Notes: generated from the sequence alone by a model not told the origin. A DNA stretch of 28,845 bases from Priapulus caudatus (GCF_000485595.1 NW_014578539.1:1-28845), one strand, 5' to 3'. Shown: positions 1 through 10,697, numbered from the stretch's first letter. Numbers and translations: made by a program.

Positions 1-44
1 TTGTGAGACGGGTCAGGTCATTGTGAGACGCATGCATCTGTGTC

Positions 45-400
45 TTCGCGTGCACACGTACACGTGACGTGTGTGTACATGTGCGTGACGCACGTACACG
101 TGCGTGTGTGCGTGTGCACGTACACGTGCATGCGCATGTACATGTGCGTGCGCACGTACAAGTGCGTGCGTGCACAAGTGCACATGCGTACGTGCGCACT
201 TACGTGCGTGTGTGCACATGTACATGTGCGTGCGTGCGCATGTACATGTGCGTGCGTGTGCAAGTACACGTGCGTGCGTGCGCACGTACATGTGCGTGCG
301 TGTGCACGTACACGTGAGTGCGTGCGTGCGTGTGCAAGTACACGTGCCTGCATGCGCACGTACATGTGTGTGTGCACATGTACATGTGCGTGCGTGCNCG
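45..400. repeat. Alternating purine-pyrimidine GCGT/ACGT satellite
   Basis: The stretch is almost entirely alternating purine and pyrimidine, built from short variants of CGTGCGTGCGCACGTACATG. It contains many self-complementary ACGT, GTGCAC and ACATGT cores, so both strands read alike and all six frames stay open without meaning. Such DNA is prone to Z-form and cruciform structure. There is one undetermined base at 398. The array ends abruptly at about 400, where ordinary AT-rich sequence begins. Confidence 0.9.
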
Positions 401-2165
401 GCATTGAATAGATGGTCTTTGACCACTTGTTTACCAAACTGAGCGGATTGATCTAGTCGACCATTACTAGCATAATATTTAAATATTTAATAGCCATTGT
501 CGGCCCGCGTTGCGAAGACTGGCAGTTTTGTTCTTTTACTAAATATAAAGCACTTTGTATCGAAAAGACGAGTCTCTCGTGTTGGCCGGTCCCAGAATTA
601 CAGCGTAGAAAATAAATGTGTCGGTCATGTTATTAAATTTTCTACGACATTGTCGCGTGACCGCCGCTTATTTACAACAGGCTGTTAGTCACTTCAGTTC
701 AACCAGGATTTGCCTACATTTTGTGAAATGTGAATGAATAAGACTAGGCGTTTTGATATTAAACATTCAAATGCAAATTAGGTTAGGTATGGGCAATTAT
801 AATAGCAAATTAATGCTTAGACACAAACAGTCTGTTGTCACACCGTCCTAGTGCGTTTTTACAAAGAGTTCATTTTGGACAACAATACTTAATTGCAAAA
901 CATTGGTATTCCTCTCACACCCCTGCCAATAAAAGTCTCTATTAGAGCTAAAGTTTTACAAACATGCTCGAACGCAGCATAACCTTATTTATTTCGAGAA
1001 CGGCCGACTCGCACAAAGCTGGTCAACGCGCCATCCTACCTCACAAATTGTGATTCCTTTTGGTTATAAAATATTCGAATATACAGATGCAACCGTGGTG
1101 CTATAACCAGCCTAAAAACCATACCAAAGTAAAACCTCCATGCAACCAATTAACCTTTGACAAAAGTGTGTCGGCAGGAAACAACCATGCAACGTGGTAT
1201 ACGATCAACTACGTGAATAAGCGTATCCCTCAATCTTACAAGTTACACATTGGGAGCTCCGCTTTTAGGCAGTGCCTAAATCGAATATATAAAAACGTAA
1301 ATGCGATCATTTAGCGTGAACGCCATCACTATCGCCCCACATCCTAGACTTCACATCTGAAACATTTTATTTCACACATAACATACACATAAAATCAAGA
1401 GTACTATATGGAGTTCTCCCATATAATACCTTTGTTCTATAATGTACGTTCGAAGTGCTTCACAATTAAAACTGACTTCTCACTCACTCATTTGTGTCCT
1501 TTTTTGTGGTGAGCTACAGTGTCATTGACACTTTCATTACATAAAAATTCAAAATTTGTGTGGTAACATAAATAGGTGCTGGAAATTTCATGGAATTTTT
1601 TGGCTTGAGCATAGAGATATATCTCCTCTATAAATAAAACGTGTTATTGATTCGATTCATTCTTCAATAAACGTTATCATCTTCATTAGAGCAATACCCG
1701 TGCAAAAGGTGGAGAGTAACCTAGGTATGAATCCTAGGTAAACTAAGGCTAGTGATCTAATAATTAATTGTGATGCAGAGGTTGCTATTAATTGTCAGTT
1801 ACGATGATGGATAAGGACGTGAACATATGTAGGGGAGTTTGTTGCCACTAGCAGTTATGGTCGACGACGTCGAGTATAATAGATCAGTTTATTCCATATA
1901 AGTTACGACATACATAAGCACAATCTGCAGAGTTGACCAAGACCAAGACTGCTAGTCGCCCACGAAAAGCAGAACCAGAACTCCGAATCTGGTGTCTCCT
2001 CCGTCACCTTCCTTCACAGGGAAGTCGGTCTTCTCTCTCCCTTTCCAACCTATGCCTAGGCTACCCCTCACTCTCGCCCAATGCGAGGTGCTCGATCTGC
2101 CTTAATTAATTACTGACCCTTCGAAATTTGGCGTCTTGATGGTGCAACACCTCCAGACGCGCAAA
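401..2165. other. Intergenic or intronic AT-rich DNA, no gene seen
   Basis: No open frame here has coding character or recognisable similarity. Only short palindromic bits are visible, such as two CCTAGGTA copies near 1718-1742. It could be an intron of the upstream part of WASHC2, whose 5' exons are not in view, but nothing in the sequence proves that. Confidence 0.5.
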
Positions 2166-2350
2166 TACATTTTGAAATGTGGGGGGGGGGACACAGTAGC
2201 GAGCACGCGAAGGGGGGGGGGAGGTCTGGGGCCCTCCCCAAGCAAAATTTTGAAATTAGACCCCCTCAGATGCGTTTTCTGCGCGAGTGGGGGGAGTCCG
2301 GACACACGCGGTCACGCACACACGCGCTCACGCACACACACACACGGACC
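2166..2350. repeat. G-run repeat fragment with a CA-rich satellite seed
   Basis: Two runs of G (around 2180 and 2211) are followed by a CCCTCCCC/GGGGG-containing segment. Next comes a short CACGCACACACGCGCTCACG stretch at about 2313-2345. That stretch is the reverse complement of the unit of the big minisatellite at 2836-4320. The arrangement suggests a dispersed G-rich repeat that carries the satellite unit. I cannot name the family. Confidence 0.5.
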
Positions 2351-2795
2351 ACCGTTATTATTGTTGGTCCAGTCATATCATATATGCGTTTACATATATC
2401 ATCAATTTGCAACAAAAATTACATTATTAAAACCGTTGCTCAGTTACTCAGTGTCCTCTTTGCGTGAATATAACTTGTGTTTCCAGCTTAATCCTTGAAT
2501 CCGTGTCTAATGTGAGTGATATCTCCTAAACTTTCATAAACATACTTTCTCTTGATGATTTCTGCATAAGAATTATTTAATATAAGAAAAAAAACGTGTT
2601 AAAAACGAAACGGTACTAAATTTATCAAGACACATTTTTCTCAAGTTGTGCATGATCATTATTATGCTCTCAAATGCACTTGAATAAAATGAAAACTGGC
2701 AACAGCAAAAAAGGGAAAGAAGCCAATCGTTGACGCACTATCACACACAATAAAAAGGTTCTCACCAGGCGCGCCGGAAGCAGTTTTCGATTGGG
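2351..2795. other. Unassigned AT-rich DNA between repeats
   Basis: No coding region, RNA gene or clear repeat is visible. A GGCGCGCCGGAAG segment near 2768 leads into the next G-run repeat. Confidence 0.4.
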
Positions 2796-4335
2796 GGGGG
2801 GCAAAGACCTAAGGGGGCTCACGATTTTTTTTATCGTGTGTGCGTGAGCGCGTGTGCGAGACGTGGGTGCGTGAGCACGTGTGTGTGACGTGTGTGCGTG
2901 AGCGCGTGTGTGCGACGTGGTTGCGTGAGCGCGTGTGTGCGGCGTGTGTGCGTGAGCGCGTGTGTGCGACGTGTGTGCGTGAGCGCGTGTGTGCGACGTG
3001 TGTGCGTGAGCGCGTGTGTGCGACGTGGGTGCGTGAGCGCGTGTGTGCTTGAGCGCGTGTGCGCGTGTGTGCGACGTGGGTGCGTGAGCGCGTGTGTGCG
3101 GCGTGAGCGCGGGTGTGCAACGTGTGTGCGTGGGCGCGTGTGTACGACGTGTGTGCGTGAACGCGTGTGTGCGTGAGCGCGTGTGTGTGACGTGTGTGCG
3201 TGAGCGCGTGTGTGTGACGTGTGTGCGTGAGCGCGTGTGTGTGACGTGTGTGCGTGAGCGCGCGTGTGTGACGTGTGTGCGTGAGCGCGTGTGTGCGACG
3301 TGGGTGCGTGAGCGCGTGTGTGCGTAAGCGCGTGTGTGCGTGAGCGCGTGTGTGCGACGTGTGTGCGTGTGCGACGTGTGTGCGTGAGCGCGTATGTGTT
3401 CGTGAGCACGTGTGTGTGCCGTGTGTGCGTGAGCGCGTGTGTGCGACGTGGGTGCGTAAGCGCGTGTGTGCGACGTGTGTGCCTGAGCGCGTGTGTTCGA
3501 CGTGGGTGCGTTAGCGCGTGTGTGTGACGTGTGTGCGTGAGCGCGTGTGTGCGACGTGTGTGCGTTAGCGCGTGTGTGCGACGTGTGTGCGTGAGCGCGT
3601 GTGTGTGACGTGTGTGCGTGAGCGCGTGTGTGCGACGTGTGTGTGTGAGCGCGTATGTGCGACGTGTGTGCGTGAGCGCGTGTGTGCGTGAACGCGTGTG
3701 TGCGACGTGTGTGCATGCGTGAGTGCGTGAGCGCGTGTGTGTGACGTGTGAGCTTGAGCGCGTGTGTGCGACGTGGGTGCGTGAGCGCGTGTGTGCGACG
3801 TGTGCGTGAGCGCGTGTGTGTGACGTGGGTGCGTGAGCTCCTGTGTGTGCGTGAGCGCGTGTGCGCGTGTGTGCGACGTGGGTGCGTGAGCGCGTGTGCG
3901 GCGTGTGTGCGTGAGCGCGTGTGTGCGACGTGTATGCGTGAGCGCGTGTGTGCGTGAACGCGTGTGTGCGTGAGCGCGTGTGTGCGACGTGGGTGCGTGA
4001 GCGCGTGTGTGTGACGTGTGTGCCTGAGCGCGTGTGTGCGACGTGGGTGCGTGAGCGCGTGTGTGTGACGTGTGTGCTTGAGCGCGTGTGTGCGTGAGCG
4101 TGTGCGACGTGTGTGCGTGAGCGTGTGCGTGCGTGAGCGCGTGTGTGCGTGAACGCGTGTGTGCGTGAGCGCGTGTGTGACGTGTGTGTGTGAGCGCGTA
4201 TGTGCGGCTTGTGTGCGTTAGCGCGTGTGTATGACGTGTGTGCGTGAGCGCGTATGTCCGGCGTGTGTGCATGAACGCGTGTGTGCGGCGTGGGTGCGTG
4301 AGCGCGTGTGTGCGACGTGAGCGTCAATCACGCGA
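2796..4335. repeat. 27-bp GT/GC-rich minisatellite, about 1.5 kb
   Basis: A run of about ten G (near 2796) and a short ATCGTG lead-in are followed by some 55 head-to-tail copies of a 27-bp unit that alternates GAGCGCGTGTGTGCG with ACGTGTGTGCGT. Copies differ by single changes and by deletion or doubling of half-units, for example around 3050-3110, 3310-3345 and 4090-4150. The array ends near 4320. The long open frames here (His-Thr-Arg-Ala on the minus strand; Cys-Val-Arg on the plus strand) are products of the repeat period being a multiple of three and are not genes. Confidence 0.93.
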
Positions 4336-4435
4336 AGCGCGCAGCAAAAACTTAAAATGGATGTATAAATTTGTTTTTGAACGTTAGAATTAACAAGTCT
4401 TAGCTCATACATTTTATTTTTTCTTTCCCACTCTT

Positions 4436-4735
4436 CTTTGGGGGGGCTTTTTGGTTTTGCCCCCCCCCCCCCACTTTTTTGAATTAAAGGGGCCGGCTGC
4501 CCCTCTGCCCCCCCACTTCCCGGCGCCGCCTGCTCTCACTTCACAAACACATACACACACGCGCGCGCAAACACCCGCGCGCACACACACACACACACAC
4601 ACACGCATACTTACACACAAAATCATGGTGATCCAAAATCGTTGGGGGGACATTTGATATGATGTCCCCCCTCTAAAAATTCGTGGGGGGGACATGTCCC
4701 CCTGTCCCCCCCTGGATTTGCGCCCCTGAACACCC
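4436..4735. repeat. G/C-run dispersed repeat with (CA)n core
   Basis: Runs of G and C (4440-4472, 4498-4525) enclose a CA-rich core (4545-4620). After it come repeated GGGGGGACAT / ATGTCCCCCC motifs in both orientations at about 4644-4712, which make imperfect inverted copies. It ends in a TTTGCGCCCCTG-like sequence. It has the look of a short non-autonomous repeat of invertebrate genomes, but I cannot assign a family. Confidence 0.55.
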
Positions 4736-5094
4736 CTGAACCTGGCCTGTTGCCATCTTTCCTGATTTATTACTCTTTCTATGATTCCTTATGATGATTT
4801 ACTGTTGCCTATTACTGTACTCTATTAGTGCCTGCAATTCGAGAATTATTATGCCAACAATGTCATCTCCTACTGGACTTGGCATTGTTAATAAAAGCAC
4901 AATGTTCTTGTTTTTTACCTTGTTTCTGCTCCTGTTTCCCTAACGATCTACATCTCTAGACTATGTTGCGCAATAGAACCCTTGTGGCTTTGCAACATTA
5001 CACATATCTATACAACGATGAACACACATTAGTTATATCTGTTAGTATAAAATAATAATCATGATTCTGACCAAATTAGGAACTTGTTTTGCAG
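4736..5094 (+). other. Probable WASHC2 intron, nothing else seen
   Basis: AT-rich sequence without coding potential. It ends in a TTTTGCAG acceptor at 5087-5094, immediately before the first assembled WASHC2 exon. Confidence 0.5.
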
Positions 5095-5261
5095 AGGGTG
5101 AATCTTTGAGGGGTGATGTTGCCGACTTGCTCCCAGCAGCAGGTAGAGCGACCGTCACAGTGTTTCAGCCACCTCTGCTGATGCATAGAAGCAGCGACCC
5201 ACTCGTGGCATCCGACTTTGACAAACCTGCTAATATAAAACCCCTGGAGAGCGTGAACAAG
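5095..5261 (+). CDS. WASHC2: WASHC2 exon a (first assembled)
   Basis: The acceptor is TTTTGCAG at 5087-5094 and the donor is AAG|GTAGGG at 5262. The exon starts with two bases of a split codon and ends in phase 0. It encodes a segment with ADLLP and ends LESVNK, which is the first half of the CPI motif. Confidence 0.8.
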
Positions 5262-8103
5262 GTAGGGAGGGTGACAGTTTGACCTGGTATTTCATTCTGA
5301 TGTCAGTACATGTCTTGAACGAAAAAGACTTTTTTATGGAGAAAACAATCTCAAGGATGAGAAACGAGGTGATGGAAAAGTTGCTGCCATTCTGATAATG
5401 CCAGAAGGTGAAATTATGACGTGATTACGTTCTGTTTAACTCTCATGATTTTCTTGCTGTAAATTGTCTTTATGTTAATAATTAGCAATAATTGCAATGT
5501 ATTGTATTCAGCTTATATTAACTGCAATTAAAACTGCTAATTTTATCAAGCGTTTTACAAGCGACATTTACATCTCATGCTATACCCACCGTCGTATTCT
5601 CATTGTTGCTAATGTTTGGTGCATGGTCTTGGTGTTAATAGATGCGCGCCAAGATACAGACAGTTCGGCGACTCCCGTCCCGACGTGGAGTCAAGCCCAA
5701 CGTAAAGAACTCCAGCAGCATGCCTGAAGACTTGTCGGGGAGATCTCCCACTCAGCAGCAGAAGCAGCAGACGGGGCGCCCTTCCTCCATAGCAATGCCT
5801 ATAGATAGTTCTGGCCTGTTCAGCGTACCTAGCAGAGTGAAACCTACTGTCGCTACGGAAAGCAAGTCCAAGAGGGATGAATCGAGAACGACACTGTTTA
5901 CTGATGGTGAAAAGAAGCCACTGAGTGAGAGTGTGGACCCGTCTGCAGCAGCAGCAGCGCCTTCTAGTGGCATAAACAGTGGTGCATCCATTATCCCTGC
6001 CAAAGACACAATCACTTCCTTAAAGACTGTCACCGAGATATTGAACCGTGATGACGTCAACCGTTCCTCAACGACGACATCTGTGCATAAGCCTGCGTCT
6101 GATAAAGCACCATCTAGTTCCAATGTGGTTACTAGTGCTATGCTAAGTCCAGCTAATGCTGCAAGTGCTGCTGTCACTTATCCCCCAAAACACATTCCCT
6201 GTAGTGTTCAGCCGGCAGAAGTGTCAGCCAGAAGCAAACCTGTCACTGACGACTTATTCACTGCAACATATGACGACGTTTTTGCTAGAGTTAATAAGTC
6301 TAAAAAGTCTATGCCAGCGAATATGGACAAAAGTGATCTGCCCAGGCCTGTGCCTTCTAAAAATATGAATCAAACTAGCGCAACCAAACTAAAGAAGTCG
6401 TCAACGAGTGGTACATCTCCTGTGAGAGACATCTTTGGCGATGATGACAATGAAATTTTCTCTTCATCTTCAAGCGCATTGTCAACGAAGCCAAGATATA
6501 TTCAGCCAACTGTTTTGGTAGAGAAAGGCATCCGAGATAGGCAGAGAGATGTACAGAAGAAAATGGTTGCGAATCTGCCATTTGCTGAGGTAAGCTTATT
6601 GTCAAGTCATTTGGTTGTTATCTTGTAAACGCATGTGCTGCTAACTGGAAAAGCATTCTTGTGTAAATGTTATTAGCTATATAAATTGTGCTATATAACA
6701 AAGTAAACTTTTTGTTTGCAGTAGAAACGCTATCATTGCAATTGGGAGTTTTTCTATTCCAGTAAGGTGCCTCCCTTTGGGTCAATCCTTACTACACCAT
6801 AAATTCGTTAATTAATTTATCATCACTTATCTTATTACCTGTAAAAGTTTAATTTTTATTAAATGTGTTAGCTCCTTGTAAGTAACCAGCTCTCTGAAAA
6901 ATATGAACTCTACGAACTCTGGACAAAACTTAGGGACAGTTACAAACAATTATAATACAACTACACAAAGCCTGCAGCAAAATTTAACAGCTAACTTCGG
7001 GGACCTCTACAGCAATTACGTAGCAGTAGTAGCCTATTAATCATTTTGAATTCAGGCCGTAAAATTCTGCAATACATTGGTGGCAGTTCTCCCGAGAGCC
7101 TGCACAAATTTACCTTCCATTTCCGTTCAATAAAAAACGTACATTTATACATAGTTTCATCTCAAGAAGCTGCCTCCCAGCAAAGCTCCCACATCAGTGA
7201 AAATGTAGTGTTATCATTTGCCATATACATAAGTTTATCTGCTGCGATATATATGACAGGTATATGCCATTATATAGGATAAAAAGTATGTGCACCTGTG
7301 AAATAATATACTGCGAATCATAAAAGGAGAGAGAAAACAAGATATGACATGACAAACTCAGCAAATGCCAGAGATAGATGGAGAGAGCAAAATATCTTGA
7401 ACTATATATATATATATTATATATATTTATATATAATATTTGTGTATGTGTGTGTGTACTTAAATTTCAGGATGATTTGTTTGTCTTGCCTGTGGAACCA
7501 TCATCTATTTCATCACAGCATCCTTGTCTGCCACCTGGGGATAACGTCTTTGAAGGTGACACAGACATATTTGCTGACATGCCGGCAAGCAACGTAAAGA
7601 GAAGGAAAGAGGAAAGGAAACCAGCTAAATCTGTTAAAGCAACTGACACTTCTCTGTTCACAGATAATGTTGGTATGTTTTGTTTTTAATTCATTTTTTA
7701 TATCGGTAGTAAAAAGGAACTGTATAGTGAAATAGTGTGACAATAGCAATGTGTGTAATTTTTTTATTTGCAAAATTTATGGAAATGAGCTTGCATTGCA
7801 TTTTGCAAAACAATGCCGAATGGTAACAGAAATCTAAAGACCTATAGGTGTTGATACATATGTGACTGCATTGAGTAAGTTATCTACATCGTACAAACAC
7901 GTCTGTTGCCATATCGAAATTTTCTTGTTGCAGATAACATATTTGGAGGTGCCAGTACCAGCAAAAAGCCAGCGGCAAAAGCGACAGTGAAATCTGGAAC
8001 AAAAAGTCTCCAGAAGGTGGCACCGAAGAATGCTGTTGCAGCCAAGTCCATCTTTGATGATGATGTCCCTGACATCTTTGATGATCCATTAAATGCTAAG
8101 TAA
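5095..8103 (+). CDS. WASHC2: WASH complex subunit 2 (FAM21), C-terminal four exons
   Basis: FAM21/WASHC2 is the long flexible tail subunit of the WASH complex, which drives Arp2/3 actin nucleation on endosomes. Its tail binds retromer VPS35 through repeated acidic LFa motifs and binds the actin capping protein through a CPI motif. Four exons join in phase: 5095-5261, 5642-6589, 7471-7672 and 7934-8103. They give 494 codons and a stop. The joined protein shows a CPI motif across the first junction: L-x5-K then M-R-x-K-x4-R-R-x-P. It also shows LFa-type motifs (DDLF, DIFGDDDNEIF, DTDIFADMP, SLFTDN, DNIF, SIFDDDVPDIFDDP) and the C-terminal IFDDPLNA signature that closes the vertebrate proteins. 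The middle 300 residues are Ser/Pro/Thr/Lys-rich and disordered, as expected. The N-terminal head that binds the other WASH subunits lies outside the window or is unassembled. No promoter is visible. Confidence 0.88.
5642..6589 (+). CDS. WASHC2: WASHC2 large central exon
   Basis: 948 bp, phase 0 at both ends. The acceptor is TTAATAG before 5642 and the donor GAG|GTAAGC follows 6589. It opens with MRAKIQTVRRLPSRR, the second half of the CPI motif. A long Ser/Thr/Pro/Gln-rich disordered stretch follows, then DDLFTATYDDVFARV and DIFGDDDNEIF (LFa-like), and a basic VEKGIRDRQRDVQKK segment near the end. Confidence 0.88.
6590..7470 (+). other. WASHC2 intron with TA microsatellite
   Basis: An 881-bp intron. 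It contains an (AT)n-rich tract at about 7402-7440, about 30 bp upstream of the 3' splice site. No gene or transposon could be recognised in it. Confidence 0.6.
7471..7672 (+). CDS. WASHC2: WASHC2 exon with tandem LFa motifs
   Basis: The acceptor is AAATTTCAG ending at 7470 and the donor is G|GTATGT at 7673. It encodes 67 codons plus one base: DDLFVLP, VFEGDTDIFADMP, a Lys/Arg-rich patch (KRRKEERKPAKS), then SLFTDNV. These are acidic-aromatic retromer-binding motifs separated by basic linkers, the standard layout of the FAM21 tail. Confidence 0.87.
7934..8103 (+). CDS. WASHC2: WASHC2 terminal exon
   Basis: The acceptor is TTGTTGCAG ending at 7933. Two bases complete the split codon, then the exon reads NIFGG, a Lys/Ala-rich linker, SIFDDDVPDIFDDPLNAK and TAA (8101-8103). 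The vertebrate protein also ends a few residues after FDDPLNA, so this is read as the true C-terminus. The stop overlaps a perfect GTAAGT donor (8100-8105), so a further spliced exon cannot be excluded. Confidence 0.82.
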
Positions 8104-8221
8104 GTGATGCATTAAGTAACTGCTGCTCACCTCCTCTACAACATACTAGAAATCATGTCATAACAAATGTGCTTCCATGAACTGTAGGCAAAAGATTTCA
8201 GCAGGCCTCTTGCATAGGAAA

Positions 8222-8395
8222 TGCTAGTGTTCTTGTCAGGGGAAAAAATAACTTTTTTTTCATGGGAGCTCTTTTTCAAGTTTGTGGGAAAAATTTGCTC
8301 TTGTGGGAAATTTTACGGGGGCTATTTTGAGCCTCACGGGAGCGATTCGCTCATTGCTCTCATGTATTTTTTTGCCCTGGTTCTTGTTACGTTTT
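8222..8395 (-). repeat. Dispersed repeat copy (second copy at 26359-26475)
   Basis: Read on the minus strand, this segment runs AACCAGGG-CAAAAAAATACA, then GAGCGAATCGCTCCCGTG, then AAAATAGCCCCCGTAAAA. The same order of blocks occurs on the plus strand at 26359-26430 (CCAGGGGAAAAAATACA, GGCGATTTCGCCCCCG, AAAAAGAGCCCCCGAAAA). Two diverged copies of one family are therefore present in opposite orientation. The family is unknown to me. Confidence 0.6.
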
Positions 8396-8420
8396 AAGAT
8401 ACCAGTGATGCGCCAATTAA

Positions 8421-9367
8421 CCCTTTCAGACTACAATTCCGTATGGGAAAAAAGGCCTGCTGAGTCCAATTAATTAAGGATGCAAACAAAAAGATTGGTA
8501 GCAAGTCATTATGAGCTAATTAGTAAACTTTGTAGTAGTTTTAGACTATCAAAACCATACATATTTGGAAAGCTGAGGTATTTTTACATTCAAATAATTA
8601 ATTAAAAAAAGAATTTTCGAGATCAACTAACCGAACACCGCTACCGTGAAAGCTGAAGCTTTTTTTGAAAAAATTGAAAAATTATTTTTCATTTAAAAAT
8701 TTAAAAAAAAAATTTAAAACAGGTGTTATGTGATTATTTTTCATTTTTTTATTTAAGTTCAAGTCTCCATGGCTTACAAGGTTACTAGACCAGGCGAAAT
8801 TATTTGGGTCGGCAATTTGACCATGATCACTGTCTGAATCAGCCGAACTTTCGGCATCACTACTACTAATAGAATCAAAAGCTTCGTCATCGTTGCTCTC
8901 ATCACTTACAATTTCGCCAATACCGTCCATATCAGTCTCGTTATCACTATTTCTACGACAAGGATGTCGAGCAAGTGGAATGTTGTCTTCATCAATTTCC
9001 AAACAATATCGAGAAAGTGGCAAATCGTCCGAATTATCACTCTCAAAATCCGAATTCTCGCTGCTTTCTGACTCCTCCGCACAATACGCCGCCATTATTG
9101 TTATTCTGTCGATAAAACTCGCATAAACATTGTAAAAAACTGTAAAAGTTAAAACTTTCGGAAAATACAAATAACGCTATCACAAACAAAATGGTTACCG
9201 GAACTGGTTTAGTCTGGTTCCAGCTACATCGTATTACGTTCACGAAATTTAGATGCGCATTTGTTCGCGGGAAATTCAAATCGAAAATCAACGACGGGAT
9301 ATCCCGTTTTGTAGTCTGAAGGGAAAAAAAAATACGACGGGATTTCCCGTTGTGTAGTCGGAAAGGG
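8421..9367 (-). mobile_element. Non-autonomous piggyBac-like DNA transposon
   Basis: The element is bounded by TTAA at 8417-8420 and TTAA at 9368-9371, the target duplication of the piggyBac superfamily. Its ends are inverted: CCCTTTCAGACTACA on the left against the complement of TGTAGTCGGAAAGGG on the right, with one mismatch in 15 bp. A second copy of the end motif (CCCGTTTTGTAGTCTGAAGGG) lies about 40 bp inside the right end, a subterminal repeat as in other piggyBac ends. Inside is a truncated minus-strand transposase N-terminus. At 947 bp the element is far shorter than an autonomous copy (usually over 2 kb), so the catalytic DDD core has been deleted. It sits about 300 bp beyond the WASHC2 stop. 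Confidence 0.85.
8682..9095 (-). pseudogene. piggyBac-like transposase, acidic N-terminus only
   Basis: The best start is the ATG at 9093-9095 (MAAYCAEESESSENS). It gives 137 residues with a strongly acidic Ser/Asp/Glu-rich region (about residues 6-90) and a Trp (NNFAWSS) just after it. That is the usual architecture at the start of piggyBac transposases, before the DDE/DDD domain. The frame then runs into a Lys/Asn/Phe-rich tail derived from poly-A/T sequence and stops. No catalytic residues are present. The family call rests on the element ends as much as on this protein. Confidence 0.65.
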
Positions 9368-9544
9368 TTAATCTGGTGGCTGCTAGATTTTAATTTATTT
9401 GGTAATTGCTAGCATATTGTCCTGTGGCAGCTACTCTATAATTTCCGACAATTAAGATGTGTTATTACAATGTTTGCAAGAGTTGATGGCACATTTTGCT
9501 CATAATACTGGAGTATCATCACCTGTTGGTTGATGTTTTGTTAG

Positions 9545-9664
9545 GATATTCGTGATTGTCACCCATCGATTGAAAATCCTTTGAGAGTGCTCGCTGTGAC
9601 TGATGAATACAATTTAAATTCGAAATTTTCAAAAAATAATGTCACTACAGCAAATTCTACGCAG
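9545..9664 (+). CDS. Candidate exon, unidentified gene
   Basis: A 120-bp open segment lies between TTTTGTTAG and CAG|GTAGGT, with phase 0 at both ends and 40 codons beginning DIRDCHPSIENPLRVLAV. The composition looks protein-like, but I do not recognise it. Read in the phase demanded by the last WASHC2 exon it hits a stop, so it is not a WASHC2 extension. It may belong to the same gene as the candidate exons at 10698-11205. Confidence 0.3.
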
Positions 9665-10697
9665 GTAGGTTTATAATTAATGATGTGTAATAAAGGAATG
9701 CACTGTGACAAAGTGAGCAGCAGCATTGTGTTTCTAACAATACCTGATAATTAAGAATACTTTCAAGCCTTTGGACGGGTACCGACTCTAATGAAGACTA
9801 AATGTTTATTGACCAATGAATGGAATCAATCACACGTTTTATTTGTAGATGAGATATATCTGCACAAGCCGAAAAATGTCATGAAATTTCTAGCACCTAA
9901 AAACCACTAAATCAGTAAAATGTTTTGTGCATCTTGTGAGATTACCAGTCGCTGATTAATGCGCAATTTCCGAACGCTGCGTTCTGCATGACGTCACTAA
10001 GCTACGTTTCAACAAACCCCAGCCTATGTAATGAGGTATAAGTGCTGTTTTAGACTGGACGGCAACTATCGCTGACAGGTGACGGCTGTAGGAGGGTGGA
10101 GGCTGATATATTCAGACATAATAAATAGAGGAAAAATGCTATTTAGATGGCTTTGACGTCATCAGTACATGTGTGTTTAAAGAGCCACAACTCTCTGCAT
10201 ATTATGTACACGGGCAACCAAAACGCTCTGAAAACTCACATACATTGTAATACGGAGAAATGAGCATGTACAGAGGTGGCACCTGGTGTTAGCCATCTAA
10301 TAAGACTGAAAATGAAAGATGAATGAAATTTCGCATGAAATCTTGGGTGTATCCTTGAGGTTGCCACAGAAGTAAATACCTGTAGTTATTTTTCGCATAT
10401 TAACTCTATTTGTTATTAGAATAAGAGAGTTGTTTTGTTGATATTTAGCACAATAGTAAAGTTACTCCTGTATGACGCATCTAGAATGATTAAATGTCAA
10501 CGTGTGGTAAAGTTAATATGAGCAGTTATTTACAAATAAATTATAATTATATACATTTACATTTTGATATCGATTTTGATTTTCACTGTGTAGGATGGAT
10601 ATATAATAGTTATACTGCGCAACATGGCGAGTCTCTACTGCTAATATTACGGTCCTTGACGCAGTGGCATGTCTGGTTTACATGCTTGCATTTATAG

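Noticed and set aside
13-442. Open frames in all six frames over the first 400 bp
   Set aside because: Low-complexity alternating ACGT/GCGT repeat; the frames are mirror images of the repeat.
2670-4327. Long minus-strand open frames of 348 and 498 codons (His/Thr/Arg/Ala repeats)
   Set aside because: They lie wholly in the 27-bp minisatellite, whose unit length is a multiple of three. They have no start context or domain.
5752-6177. 141-codon minus-strand frame
   Set aside because: It is the antisense shadow of the large WASHC2 exon.
9545-9664. Extra C-terminal exon of WASHC2
   Set aside because: Joined in the phase given by the AA|GTAAGT donor it reads into an early TGA. In its open phase no proper donor exists in the upstream exon.
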